DNA from: Scleromitrula shiraiana
Lineage: Eukaryota; Ascomycota; Leotiomycetes; Helotiales; Sclerotiniaceae
Direction of reading: 5' to 3'
NCBI GenBank assembly: GCA_028455995.1
Contig: JABELC010000006.1
Span: forward strand, 1,922,001 to 1,986,000
DNA length: 64,000 bases
Under the pieces are notes generated by a model. It worked only from the letters and a program-made list of their open reading frames with translations, was not told where the DNA came from and did no database searches. A program made the position numbers and the translations under genes. Positions 1-10,017 of this stretch are shown here, piece by piece (the stretch's first letter is position 1; the number at the start of each line of letters is the position of its first letter).

Positions 1-1909
1 GATGGGCGGATGTGATGTTATGGTATTTTGATGGGATTGAATGCTAGATGTGTGTTATATGATGTGATGTGATGTGACGAGATGGAATGGATGGAATGGG
101 CGCATTGATTGAATTATATTATTTATGATAGATTTTGGGGAATCTGAGGGGGGAAGTAAATAATGGAGGGGGTGGCATGGATGGCATGGATGGGATGGAT
201 GGAGTATATATACCCGGTCTTTTTTCTTTTTTGTCTGTTTGTCTGTCTGTTTGTCTGTTTGTTTGTCTGTTTATTTGTTTTAACTTACCTAGGTAATACT
301 TACCTACTTACCTACTTAACAATCTATTACCTTACCAACTTACCTCCGTCTCATGATTCATCTAACTGGATATCATCATAGACCCTTTGATGACGTTACC
401 GTTATCATTATTATGACTATATATATCTTTATATCTTCATCGTATACTCGAGTAGATAATCTGATAATTGGTAATTGGTAATTGGTAATTGATGTCGCGA
501 TGATGAGAATTAATAAATTAATGAAATCATATCGATTATAAAATGTAAATTTTTTGGGATTGTATGGATGTATGTATGTATGGGTTTATGGGTTTATGTT
601 TTTTTCGAGGTGATGTAAAATGATGTAAAATGTTGTAAATTGCAGCGTTGGAGATTATAGTAAATAATGAGAGTAAGAATAAGAATAAGAATAAGAATAA
701 AAAGAAAAAGAAAAGAAAGAGATACCAGGAATATATGGAGTATGATATGATATAATTGTTATGAAGGGGGTTATTCGCTTGTATGTCGTGTGGTGTCGTG
801 TGGTGTGGTGTGGTGTTTTGTCTTCTTGTGATAACTTGAAGTATTATTTATTTATATTTCTTCAATACTTTGTTTTTCTTTACTTGAGTACAGTATTCTG
901 ATAAATCTGGATTGACTGGCTCGTCATGAAATCACGGCTCCTGCCTTGTCTGAAATCAGTCATATTTAATATCCGCCCCGATCCGCTGGCTTGCTTGCTT
1001 CCTTGCTTGCTTGTTTGCTTGTTTGTTTGTTTGTTCGCTGGATATCTACTCGGCAGGAGCCAGAAGATCCCGAGGTTTGGTTTCGAATATTTACTCGATT
1101 CATGTTAACTGGTCGTCTTCCTTTCTTTCTTTCTCTCTTTCTTTTTTTCTTTCGTCCTTTCTTTTCTCAATATTTTGTACGCGGGGAATGGAAGCTTGTA
1201 AAACTTTATTTTGGGCCATACTTTTAATAGACTGGGTTAAGATGTTAATAGTATGTGGGAGGTAGAGTGAATGAATGGATAATGCTTGGTGGGCGGTTGG
1301 ACTTGCTCTTTTTATTTTTATTTTATTTTTTTATTTTATCTTATATGCAATGATGACATAGCGGGGTCTCCATAAATGGCTGACTCTAGTGCAGTCTAAA
1401 GCGAGCCCGGGGTGAATACCCAAGTAAAGGTAGAGCTTCCGTTCCGCTTGCTCCCCGCACCCCGCCTTTTGTCCGAGGACGTATCGTGTGTACCTATTTC
1501 CAAGGAACATTAAGTCTTGCATCCATCTATCTCACCCATTTCTTTCGTTTTGCTTGTTTTGTTTTGGACCCTGATTGATTGGCGCGAGAGAGCATTACTC
1601 GTGTGAGCTTTTGCGCCGCGGAGAATATAGTGCATAGTAGGGAGCTTGGGGTGTTGGGGATTTATATAAGATTGTTAGGTACGAAGGGTCTGGGTGATGA
1701 TATTGAAACGAAAGTTACTTTGATTGTTTGAATTGGTTTGAGAGATAATATTTGTTGCAGATGAGGAAAGATAGGTATTGGGATTATAAAATATTTTATT
1801 ATATTATAATCTTATAGTTCTTCATCGGATTGGATAATATTTATTTATTCGTTATTTATACTCGTACTGGGAATTTTAACAGAGAGATCAAGATCAGAAT
1901 CGAATCAAA
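1..1909. other. Upstream intergenic region rich in simple repeats
   Basis: No convincing gene is seen. The stretch holds low-complexity tracts: GATGG/GATGT-type repeats at the start, (GTCT/GTTT) around 231-275, (TAAGAA)n near 672-700, (TGGTG)n near 790-820, and (CTTG)n near 985-1030. The open frames here only follow these tracts and show Cys/Val/Leu or Phe/Leu-rich peptides without domains. The last few hundred bases are presumably the promoter of the CoA ligase that starts at 1910. Confidence 0.6.
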
Positions 1910-3795
1910 ATGCCGAGAATAACAGAGACAATTCCTATCCCAGATACAGATATCTGGAGTACACTATTCGAACGATCATCCAAACCATTTCCCAACACCC
2001 AAGGCAAGAGATAAAATCCCCCGCCCCATCCATTCATTTAATTCCTCCCCAAGCTAACAAATCCCCAAGTCCTCTACACCAACCCCATCACCTCCCGCTC
2101 CCACAATTACACCCAACTCCGCAGCCAAACCATCTCCTTCGGCAGCGGTCTCCGCAAACACTACAACTTCAAAAAGGGCGACGTCCTCGCCCTCTTCTCC
2201 CACAACTGCATCGATACCCCCGTCGTAACATGGGGAACCCAGTATATCGGCGGTATAGTAAGTCCCGCCAACCCAGCATATACGCGCCGGGAACTGGTGC
2301 ATCATCTCTCGGATTGCGGAGCGAGGATTGTAGTTACAGTCGCGAGTTTGGTGGGGAAAGCGAGGGAGGCGGTGGGGGAGTTGGAGAAGAGTGAGAAGGG
2401 GAAGGGCAGGATTGAGGTGTTGGTTCAGGGGGATGGGGATGGGGATGTTCCTGCCGGGGAGAAGGGGATTAAGGGGGTTTTTTGTGGGGAGAGTGAGTGG
2501 GTGGGCAAGGAAACGCTGAATCCGAGGAGGGATTTGGCGTATTTGGTTTATTCGTCTGGGACGACGGGGTTGCCAAAGGGGGTTATGTTGAGTCATCGGA
2601 ATGTGGTTTCGAATTTGGTGATGGTTGCTTCGAGGGAGGGAGAGTCGATGAGTTGGGATAAAGATCGTATTTTGAGTGTTTTGCCGTTTTATCATATTTA
2701 TGGTGTGTTTCTCCTTTACACCCACCAACCCTCAATGTTCCTTTTCTAATATTATGAATAGGTCTTCAATGCTTACTGCAAGTTCCTTGCTACACGGGCG
2801 TTCCAACCATCGTTATGGAATCTTTCAGTCTTCCGAACTTTCTGTCTATTGTTCAGAATCATAAGATTACATATACATATGTAGCACCGCCTATTATTCT
2901 TCATCTGGCTAAATCACCGCTGGTGGATGAATATGATGTTAAGAGTTTGAGAGCTATTGTGAGTGGTGCGGCTCCGTTGAGTAAAGGGTTGATTTATGAG
3001 GTAAAAGAGAGGTTGGGGGTGGAGGTTAAACAGGCGTATGGGTTGAGTGAGACGAGTCCTGTTACTCATATGCAGGTATGTTTCTTCTTCTTCTTATTTT
3101 CCATCCTATATATTGTGATCATATTCATACCATTTATTCCATTCCGTTCCATCAGCTCCAATTTACTAATACAAACCCCAAAGGTAAAATGGGACACCGC
3201 ACTCGGCTCCGTCGGACCTCCCCTCCCAAACCTCACCATAAAATTCATGTCCGCAACCGAAGAAGAAGTTTCCCCCGGTCAAGAAGGCGAAATCTGGATC
3301 TCTGGCCCCAATGTCTTCCTCGGCTACCACAACAACCCCACCGCCACCGCCTCCTCCTTGACCTCCTCCCCAAATCCCTTCTTCAAAACCGGCGATATAG
3401 GCCACGAAGATAAAGACGGAAACATGTACATCACAGACCGCGTTAAGGAACTCATAAAATACAAGGGCTACCAAGTTGCGCCTGCGGAACTGGAGGGGGT
3501 CTTGCTGGAACATGAGAAAGTGGATGATGTAGCTGTGGCAGGGATTTGGGATGCGGAGAGGGAGAGTGAGGTGCCGATGGCGTGGGTGGTGGTTAAGAAG
3601 GGGGAGGAGCGGGGGGTCAGAGAAGGGAGGGACATTGAAAAGTGGTTGGAGAGTAGGGTGGCGGGGCACAAGTACTTGAGGGGCGGAGTGAGGTTTGTGG
3701 ATGCGATTCCGAAGAGTGCGAGTGGGAAGATTTTGAGGAGGGTGTTGAAGGATAGGATTAAGGATGAGCAGAAGGGGAAGGTGGCGAAGTTGTAA
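1910..3795 (+). CDS. 4-coumarate/acyl-CoA ligase-like adenylate-forming enzyme, peroxisomal (PTS1)
   Basis: ANL-superfamily enzyme that would activate a carboxylic acid with ATP and join it to CoA. Proposed exons are 1910-2003, 2070-2702, 2762-3075 and 3184-3795 (550 aa, the usual size of 4CL-like enzymes). Seen: the AMP-binding loop YSSGTTGLPKG near residues 192-202, YGLSETSPV near 335, GYQVAPAELEGVLLEH in the C-terminal domain, and PKSASGKILRR with the catalytic Lys near 529. The protein ends in -AKL, a type 1 peroxisomal signal, so a role in beta-oxidation or side-chain activation is likely; the substrate cannot be read from sequence. Intron 1 starts with GC (GCAAGA, with branch site GCTAAC and acceptor CAAG), which keeps the frame into LYTNPITSRSHNYTQLR. 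Intron 3 is 108 nt, a multiple of three, so its retention would insert a hydrophobic stretch rather than break the frame. The 2070-2290 part is C-rich on the coding strand and the following part G-rich. Confidence 0.9.
2004..2069 (+). other. GC-AG intron in the CoA ligase
   Basis: The 66-nt intron begins GCAAGA rather than GT and ends with a branch site GCTAAC followed by CCAAG. There is no GT close to the exon end, and only this splice joins MPRITETIPIPDTD...NTQ to VLYTNPITS in frame. GC-AG introns are a known minor class in fungi. Confidence 0.75.
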
Positions 3796-4470
3796 GGGCA
3801 TGGATGGGACGTGAGATGTCGGAGATGCATTTTTATATCGCGGTGGGTTTTGTGTATAGGGTTTGTTGTGTGGAGATTATGTATGTACTTATTTATAATG
3901 ATTTTAGATAATGTCGAATATATTTTCCTGGTTAAAATATGGATGAATATTTACTCTTATTAGTAAAGAAAATACATTTTCAACTTGATTATACAAACAC
4001 GTATTTGTGTATTTCGATTATGCAATACCTATGTACTTTCTACAATGTTATGATTATTTTCAACAATTTAATGCTTCAATAAATCAATATTCAAAAACAT
4101 TCAATTTATTTGTTCAAGATTCAGCTGAGAAAAAGACGACATTAAAATCAAATCAATATATTAACCTAGAAGAAGATAGCAAACCATTGTATTTCCATGA
4201 ATGAGATAAACTCAACGAGTCTATCCGTCTATGTAAATACTTGGTTGCAATCCTATCTAGTTATATTACTACGCGCTTGCTTGCTTGCTTGCTTCCTTAT
4301 TAGCCTGAGAGAACCATAATGAATATTAAATCCTCCATTGACACAACCGCTTGCTTTATTCATCCATTACATCATGCTCAAATCCATACACCCAAACACC
4401 CATCCATCCACCCACCCATCCATCCATCCATCCAAACACCCATCCATATATATCAATTCATAGAAATCCC
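3796..4470. other. Convergent intergenic region with (CCAT)n and (GCTT)n tracts
   Basis: This lies between the 3' ends of two converging genes. It contains (GCTT)n near 4276-4293 and a CCAT/CACC-rich tract near 4390-4445. Short AT-rich open frames around 4007-4204 show no domain or splice context. No gene is supported. Confidence 0.6.
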
Positions 4471-5130
4471 CTAAAGCAAAAACAAACCAACACCCATAAC
4501 ACCAGCCATAACACCCAACTGCACATCCATTCCCTTCACAGCAGCACCAGTAGCCGAAGCACTAGCCGACGCGCTAGCAGAAGAAGAAGAAGAAGAAGAA
4601 GAAGCCGACGAAACCGCAGACGACGCATCGGTCTTGGTGACCTTAGAGGTAGCAGTAGACGTATGCGCACTACCGGTACCCGACGAAGCTTCGGTGGTGG
4701 TGCTAACACTAGTCAAAGTGGAATTGGCCGTACCGGTGACAGAGTCGGAAGGGGTGGCAGTAAGGGTGTTGTTGAGCACGGGGAGAGAGGCGACGATGTT
4801 GGTGATGGTGGAAGCGGAGGTTGCGAGGCTGCTGCTGGAGGATACGATGATGCTTGTGGAGATGCCGGAGGAGGTTGAGATGGTGGTGCTGATGGAGGCG
4901 AGGGGGAGGGTGGTGAGGGAGATGCCGGATTGGCGGGCGAAGAGTTGGTCTGTGGGTTGGGTGTGTTATTAGTATGTTTATGTTTGGATGTGGGATTTGT
5001 TGAAGCGATTTTTTGATGCTGGAGGGTGGTATTGATTATACGTACTTTTGGGGACTTCAGCATTGACGATAAGAACCACCGAGAGAAGGAGAAGGGAAAG
5101 CATTGCTTGGAGTTTTTGTGTGAAAGACAT
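4471..5130 (-). CDS. Small secreted Ser/Thr-rich protein with likely GPI anchor
   Basis: Proposed exons on the minus strand are 5130-5046 and 4949-4471 (187 aa), joined through a 96-nt intron with donor GTACGT and acceptor CCACAG. The start is chosen because it gives a clear signal peptide (MSFTQKLQAMLSLLLLSVVL...VNA). Next comes a short NQLFARQSG segment, resembling the pro-peptide/Kex2-like sites of fungal secreted proteins. The body is Ser/Thr/Ala-rich, including a run of about eight Ser and an (SA)n stretch, and should be heavily O-glycosylated. The C-terminus is a hydrophobic tail (LGVMAGVMGVGLFLL) preceded by small residues, as expected for GPI attachment. It most likely sits at the plasma membrane or cell wall. 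No enzymatic or adhesion domain is recognised; a secreted structural or effector-like role is possible but unsupported. Confidence 0.75.
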
Positions 5131-6498
5131 GATTGCGTTTTAGAATTTGTTTTGTTTTGCTTGATGTATTATCAAAAAAGTGCAAGTGATGATATTTTGG
5201 TTGATCTTAGAAAAAGTTAGGAATCGACTGGGAGTGGAACGGTGGGAGATATAAGTAGAAACTTGGAAGAAGAAATCGAAATTGGAGAATTTTAAATAAA
5301 ATTCAAGTTTGTGAAACAAATAAGAGCGCAATTGTGGCGCGGGCAATTGGGCTGTATAGGAAATTGAAAAAGGAGTGAATATCAAAAATATCCAACAGTG
5401 GTGATGCACGTGTGCGTAGTCAAGATGAATATAAATAAATCAAGTAGCATTCTAGACCAATTGGTGTTCAATATATCCATAAATAGAATCGTTCTAGAAA
5501 AGTAAAAGAATCAATTGGATGTTGTTACGTTGTACAAATATCGTGTTTTCACTCGATCTTTGATGCAAATTTCTACTGTCCAGGTCTCATGGCATTTCTT
5601 GCTCAAATTCAAAGCATTATATTGGGATCAAAACTAGAACATGATCAATAAATACAAAACAAGGCAGCTTTATCCATGATTGTTTCAAATCTTGGAATTC
5701 ATTCGTTGTTTGAATTGAGTGAATATACAAGAAGATACATACACTCGACAGTTAAGTTACATATGCATATGAGCTGGACGGACCTTTGCTTCATGAGCGC
5801 TGGAGAATGATGATGATGCAGAATAACTAATAATAACATAGAACAAATGACTGGCAATTGTTATAAAAACATCACTTCAATGATTTGAGGAGCGTTGGAA
5901 TACCACTAGGCACTGCATATTTACAACATGTCCAAGGAGATATTTTGAATGATACATAGTGTTGTCCGACTAAGTACTGATAGTATCTACTTTCTACCTG
6001 AAGTAGTAGTAATCCAATTAGCAACAAATTGATATAGTGACTTGAATGTTTCTGTTAGAGGTGGTGTAGGAACAGTTATCCGAAGTGAAGTTCTTAAGAA
6101 AGGTGTTAAGGAAAGGCTCTTTGAGGTATTGAAATGACGGGAAAATTGCGAGCTAAACCATTTTCTAATATCTATTGAAAAAGCAAACAGTTGATAGATA
6201 TACTTTGAACAAATTCATGTTGAATGTATGTAAAGGATGCAACTATCCAAATGGTTTCAAGTCAATATAGTTATGAATATCTTTTAACTGAATGGACGTT
6301 CAGAATCTGAACAACTCGTTGGCAATGTTGCATTTTGTGCTTACATAAGTATTTATTAACATGTCCAAATGTGGGGCTGTCAAGATTGAAGCCCTTCCCC
6401 TCGTTGCTCTTCAAGATTGTCTCCAAACTTCAGACGTTCAAATATAGCCGACAACAAGATCACGAAACTAAGCTCTTTATTCAAGTGGAAAACCCAGT
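5131..6498. other. Intergenic region, nothing recognised
   Basis: About 1.4 kb of AT-rich sequence lies between the start of the GPI-protein gene and the 3' end of the SDR gene. No ORF with domain features, no repeat family and no RNA gene was recognised. The part next to 5130 is presumably the promoter of the minus-strand gene. Confidence 0.5.
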
Positions 6499-7497
6499 CT
6501 ATAAATATGGTCGAAGAATTTCCTGTGTATGGTCCCAAACCTTCTCCTGAGCCTTTTCTCGAAGTACACACATGACCTTCACATTCGGAGTACACTCACA
6601 ATTATAATTGACGAGAAACAACCCATCTCCCGATTGCCCCTTAGTTTTTATACCCGGTTTGCCTGTCCACGGCACACCACGACCTCCAAAAGCAGCACTG
6701 GCACATTGGAACAAATTTCTCTGACCAGATGCCTCGTCGCTAAATGAAAACCAGCCAATAATGGGCTCAAGGAAGAAACGAACGAACCAGTTCATGAGAA
6801 CCGTATTCGAATCCAAGCCCCTGCTTACGTTATCTGTGTTGACCCAGCCAGGCAAGGAGTGGATGAAAGTTACATTTGGATTGTCGTTGGCCAATTTCTC
6901 TAGCGTCATAGTGTTTATTGCTACATAATGTATGTTAGCATTGATGGCACCAAAATTCCCAGGTTTCTTCAGATCCAAGTCATCCAAGTTGATAGATGTC
7001 CGCTCCATTCCACCTCCCTTAACGCTGACAACCTTGGGGGCTTCCGCTTTATTTAGAAGAGGAAGGAGATGAATAGCGAATAGCATTCCCGAGTAGTACT
7101 CCAGGCTTTGAGTGGTTTCAATTCCCTCGGTCGTCTCTTTACGTGCACCCCACGGTGTGTACCAAACGGTCAGGAACAAGAGGTTGATACGTGATTCATT
7201 ATTCTTGATGATCTCGCATACTCTCTTTGTTTCTGCAAGGAGTGCTACCTCTCCTTGGGTCCAAATGATTTCTGCCTTGGGGTTTACGATTCTCAACCCC
7301 TGGATGAAAGTATTTGAACGCTCCTCAGAGCTCTTTCGTCCTACTATATAAATTCTCATGGTCGCGCCCGTAGCGACTAAGGCCTTAATCGTGAATTTTC
7401 CTATGCCTGATGTACCTCCGACGAACACACCAACGCGTGAGGCAGTTGCGTCATTGATGAGGGCGTTAGAGGCTTGGATCTCTTCATAAGTAACCGT
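6499..7497 (-). pseudogene. Atypical short-chain dehydrogenase/reductase; normal ATG apparently replaced by ACG
   Basis: NAD(P)-binding Rossmann protein of the fungal atypical SDR type. From 7497 the frame reads TVTYEEIQASNALINDATASRVGVFVGGTSGIGKFTIKAL, where GGTSGIG is the cofactor motif, and continues to 6499. The conserved N-terminal EIQASN segment is open but has no ATG: at the expected start position the codon is ACG (7497-7495), followed by GTT ACT TAT. An in-frame TGA lies at 7518-7516, and the next in-frame ATG is after the cofactor motif. The catalytic YxxxK is also unusual: the matching region reads HYVAINTMTLEKLA without the lysine. So the gene may be a young pseudogene, may use a non-AUG start, or may be spliced to an upstream exon I cannot define. 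Everything downstream is open for 332 codons, with no frameshift, so decay would be recent. Confidence 0.65.
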
Positions 7498-7515
7498 TAT
7501 AAGTAGTAAATGATT

Positions 7516-7683
7516 TCAGTCGACAAGCTTTTTGAAAAGATCCGACTTGAAGAATTTTACAAATGAGTTGAGTGGAGGAACGAGTCTATCAAGATATCGA
7601 GAAGCCATGCCGCCCAAGAACGTCAAAAGAGGTGCAAGGAGAGCCTCGTGTTCAATGCGATTATGGGAATGTACGAAGCATAC
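7516..7683 (-). pseudogene. Orphan coding-like fragment behind the SDR
   Basis: On the minus strand an open frame from 7683 to a TGA at 7516 encodes VCFVHSHNRIEHEALLAP, then a segment that includes GGMASRYLDRLVPPLNSF and ends VKFFKSDLFKKLVD. It looks like the C-terminal exon of a larger protein: balanced composition and amphipathic helices. A splice-like CTAACTAG precedes it. No family is recognised. It lies just upstream of the damaged SDR in the same orientation, so it may be the relic of an adjacent gene or of an originally fused or co-located enzyme. Confidence 0.3.
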
Positions 7684-8327
7684 CTAGTTAGGCTGACGCC
7701 ACCCCACGAAAAGGAGTAATGTCGATTTCGGCCCCAAATTTACATGAGAAATGAGTATTTCACTGCAGCATGGAACAAAAAAGCTATATTATTGATGTGG
7801 AATCATGCCTTGAATCTTCAGCATCAATACAACTCACACTGTATCGACTCGGATTTAATATTTACCACTATAAGACTGTATTCAATTCATTACTTTCTTG
7901 CGAAGCGTCACGATATCAATTTCAAAATACCAGGAATCACTACAATGGCTCAAGAAAATTCATGCGACTGCATCAAATCTCACAATGTTCAGGTTACGTC
8001 CATGTGTTGAAGTAACGGTATTCCATACAACCCGTTGGTGCAATCATTCGAGTTCGACCACACAATTATTTATCTCCATTTTGACTGTTGCTATTACTCC
8101 CACTGGCGGTTATCAAAGGTTCGCGAGTACAGGATGTTCATTTCTTTAATGCTTATCATATAATTGCAATTGAAGAAGCATGGCAAGTTTTATGCTTGGG
8201 ATCGCTAGAACCTGATTTTATTCAAGTCTCAAGTGGGCGCTTGTTAAACTAAAATTGCACCGTCTCTTCGTCATCTATGGTAATGTCGTGTTTGCTACGC
8301 TGCAACAAGACCTTCAAACCCTATTGC
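7684..8327. other. Intergenic region, nothing recognised
   Basis: The overlapping plus-strand open frames between 7744 and 8149 share the same DNA in different frames, and none shows domain features. No repeat or RNA gene is recognised. Confidence 0.4.
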
Positions 8328-9053
8328 TTAAACTTTCCCATCAAGTTCATAACATGTTTCTTGGTGTTTTCTATACCAACCCTGCTGTCGCATCAATTTG
8401 TAAATTTCATATTCTACGAACTCACGAGACAGCCAATAATTCTTGGAGGAGAAACAAAGTTTCTCTCTTTGGAAAGGCTGTAGTCCTTGTAGTATGTGAA
8501 AACCTGTTGGAGGGATTCTCGTGATCAACAATTCTAGTCGCTTTTTTCTCAATTTGTTGCTGAAAAACAGATCTAGGAGCCTGTTTTTCAGCTTCTGACT
8601 GGAAAGTAGATTTAGTCCTGTCACTTCCAGCTTGTTTCTGAAAGGAATCTCCTCATTATCTTTACAACAATCCTCGAGTACCCAACTTAACGATCCTGAA
8701 TCTAGTCGTTCTTTTTCAGCCCAACTCATTTGCAAATATTCACCTTTGTTGTATCGTCTAAGGTCAGACAATCCTAGATAAGTGTCTAGAATTTCGAAGC
8801 ACCTGAATACTCCCCATTTATCGAAAGAATCCAAGAGTAGATACAGGACATCAAAAAGCGTTTTATTTTGGAGGTTGATCTCTGGGACATGGATATCTAG
8901 CTGTGTCTCAACATTCGTGTTGTTAAACCCCTGAGTTGATCCATTCTGGAGAAGCATCTGAAAATTCCATTCGTTAGTAGTCCGGAAGGACTCGGCATGA
9001 TAAACCTCACTGTTCTCGGTGTTACAATGAATTCCTTGATGAATGTCTTGCAT
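8328..9053 (-). CDS. Hypothetical protein, 241 aa
   Basis: Single open frame starting at the ATG at 9053; an in-frame TAA lies a short way upstream of it, so the start is bounded. The protein is well balanced and rich in Leu, Glu, Lys and Phe, with several probable helices (for example KTLFDVLYLLLDSFDKWG and LKNRLLDLFFSNKLRKKR). It has a basic segment near the middle-to-C-terminal part and no signal peptide or membrane span. I recognise no family. Its length and regular composition in an AT-rich region suggest a real gene, but no splice or homology support is available. It could also be one exon of a longer gene. Confidence 0.45.
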   Translation of the reverse strand: MQDIHQGIHCNTENSEVYHAESFRTTNEWNFQMLLQNGSTQGFNNTNVETQLDIHVPEINLQNKTLFDVLYLLLDSFDKWGVFRCFEILDTYLGLSDLRRYNKGEYLQMSWAEKERLDSGSLSWVLEDCCKDNEEIPFRNKLEVTGLNLLSSQKLKNRLLDLFFSNKLRKKRLELLITRIPPTGFHILQGLQPFQREKLCFSSKNYWLSREFVEYEIYKLMRQQGWYRKHQETCYELDGKV

Positions 9054-9749
9054 TTGATTAGCAGAGGTTTACGCAGGCTATCCTTTCGAAATTTAATTTA
9101 CAAGAGTGTTTCCAAACTTCTAAGAGGTAATATCTTATGCAAAAGAGAGATGCAATATTCGATGGTTATTAGAGCAGATGTTAAAGTATTGATTGAATGT
9201 ATGTTGTCAAAAAGAATTGTTTCCTTTGGGAACGAAACGCTTGGTAGTCATCTTCATTTGGAAGGAAAGTATTGCACCTTCTCAATTGAAATTCAACGAG
9301 AATCCACTTAGCTCGTACGAAACAGAAGGTACCCCTTGAGCGATTTGATATTCATATAAATCAATCTTTCCTTTTGAGAATATCTGTATGTACTTTCAAG
9401 CAACAAGAGATAAATTGGAGGTGAACCAAGCAGTTGGTCGAGTGTGTATTCTTCGCTCGTTCATTATTTAACACATACTTCACGATTATACAGGTGTGAT
9501 GAATCAAAATCGAGTTCGATTTCTTTCTAAACAATTCCAATTGTATATAGAATAGAGAACTTGCCTACTCTTATGATTATGAAATTTTGCATGAGAGACG
9601 GCCGATACTCCGCCGCAAGTTGTCGCAATAAATGCTGACAGTGCATATGAACATTATACTTTAGCGGGTTTAGCAGCGCTAGAGAGCACCGAAGTGGCTA
9701 CAATCGGAAATAACGCTGGAGTTAGGCCCTGAAAGTTACTTTACTGCGT

Positions 9750-9800
9750 TGAGCGGCCGCATGCCGCATATGCCGCATGTCCCGCATGTCCCGCATGCCT
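9750..9800. repeat. GCCGCATG/CCCGCATG minisatellite
   Basis: Five tandem, slightly varied copies of a unit of about 8-10 bp (CCGCATG, CCGCATATG, CCGCATGTC, CCGCATGTC, CCGCATGCC) form a GC-rich patch about 220 bp upstream of the SDR ATG, outside any supported gene. Confidence 0.7.
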
Positions 9801-9856
9801 CCTTATTGCTCCATAGATGAATAATAAAGAATTGTTTTTGAGTATGTGGGAAAATG

Positions 9857-9864
9857 TATATAAA
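9857..9864 (+). promoter_or_regulatory. TATA-like element upstream of the SDR
   Basis: TATATAAA about 155 bp before the ATG at 10018. Position and sequence fit a core promoter, but the transcription start is not known. Confidence 0.4.
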
Positions 9865-10017
9865 CTTCGATATCGTATGGAGTTAATCATCCAAAAATCA
9901 ATCAAGCACAAACAAAGAATTATCAAGGTTTTACTTCTTCAAAAAAGACATACTTTTACGTCCGCACTCTAATCCCAATCTCCTCAATCAACACACATAT
10001 CACACTTTCCAAACACA

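Larger units (their letters stand above)
9054..10017. other. Intergenic/promoter region upstream of the SDR
   Basis: About 1 kb between divergently oriented genes. It includes a GC-rich patch near 9595-9800 with a short GCCGCAT minisatellite (listed separately) and a TATA-like element at 9857-9864. Other open frames here show no domain. Confidence 0.5.

Noticed and set aside
1410..1480. GC-rich patch considered as a tRNA or other RNA gene
   Set aside because: No cloverleaf with consistent acceptor, anticodon and TPsiC arms could be drawn.
2054..2728. 224-codon minus-strand ORF opposite the CoA ligase
   Set aside because: Shadow of the coding strand; the plus frame carries the AMP-binding motifs.
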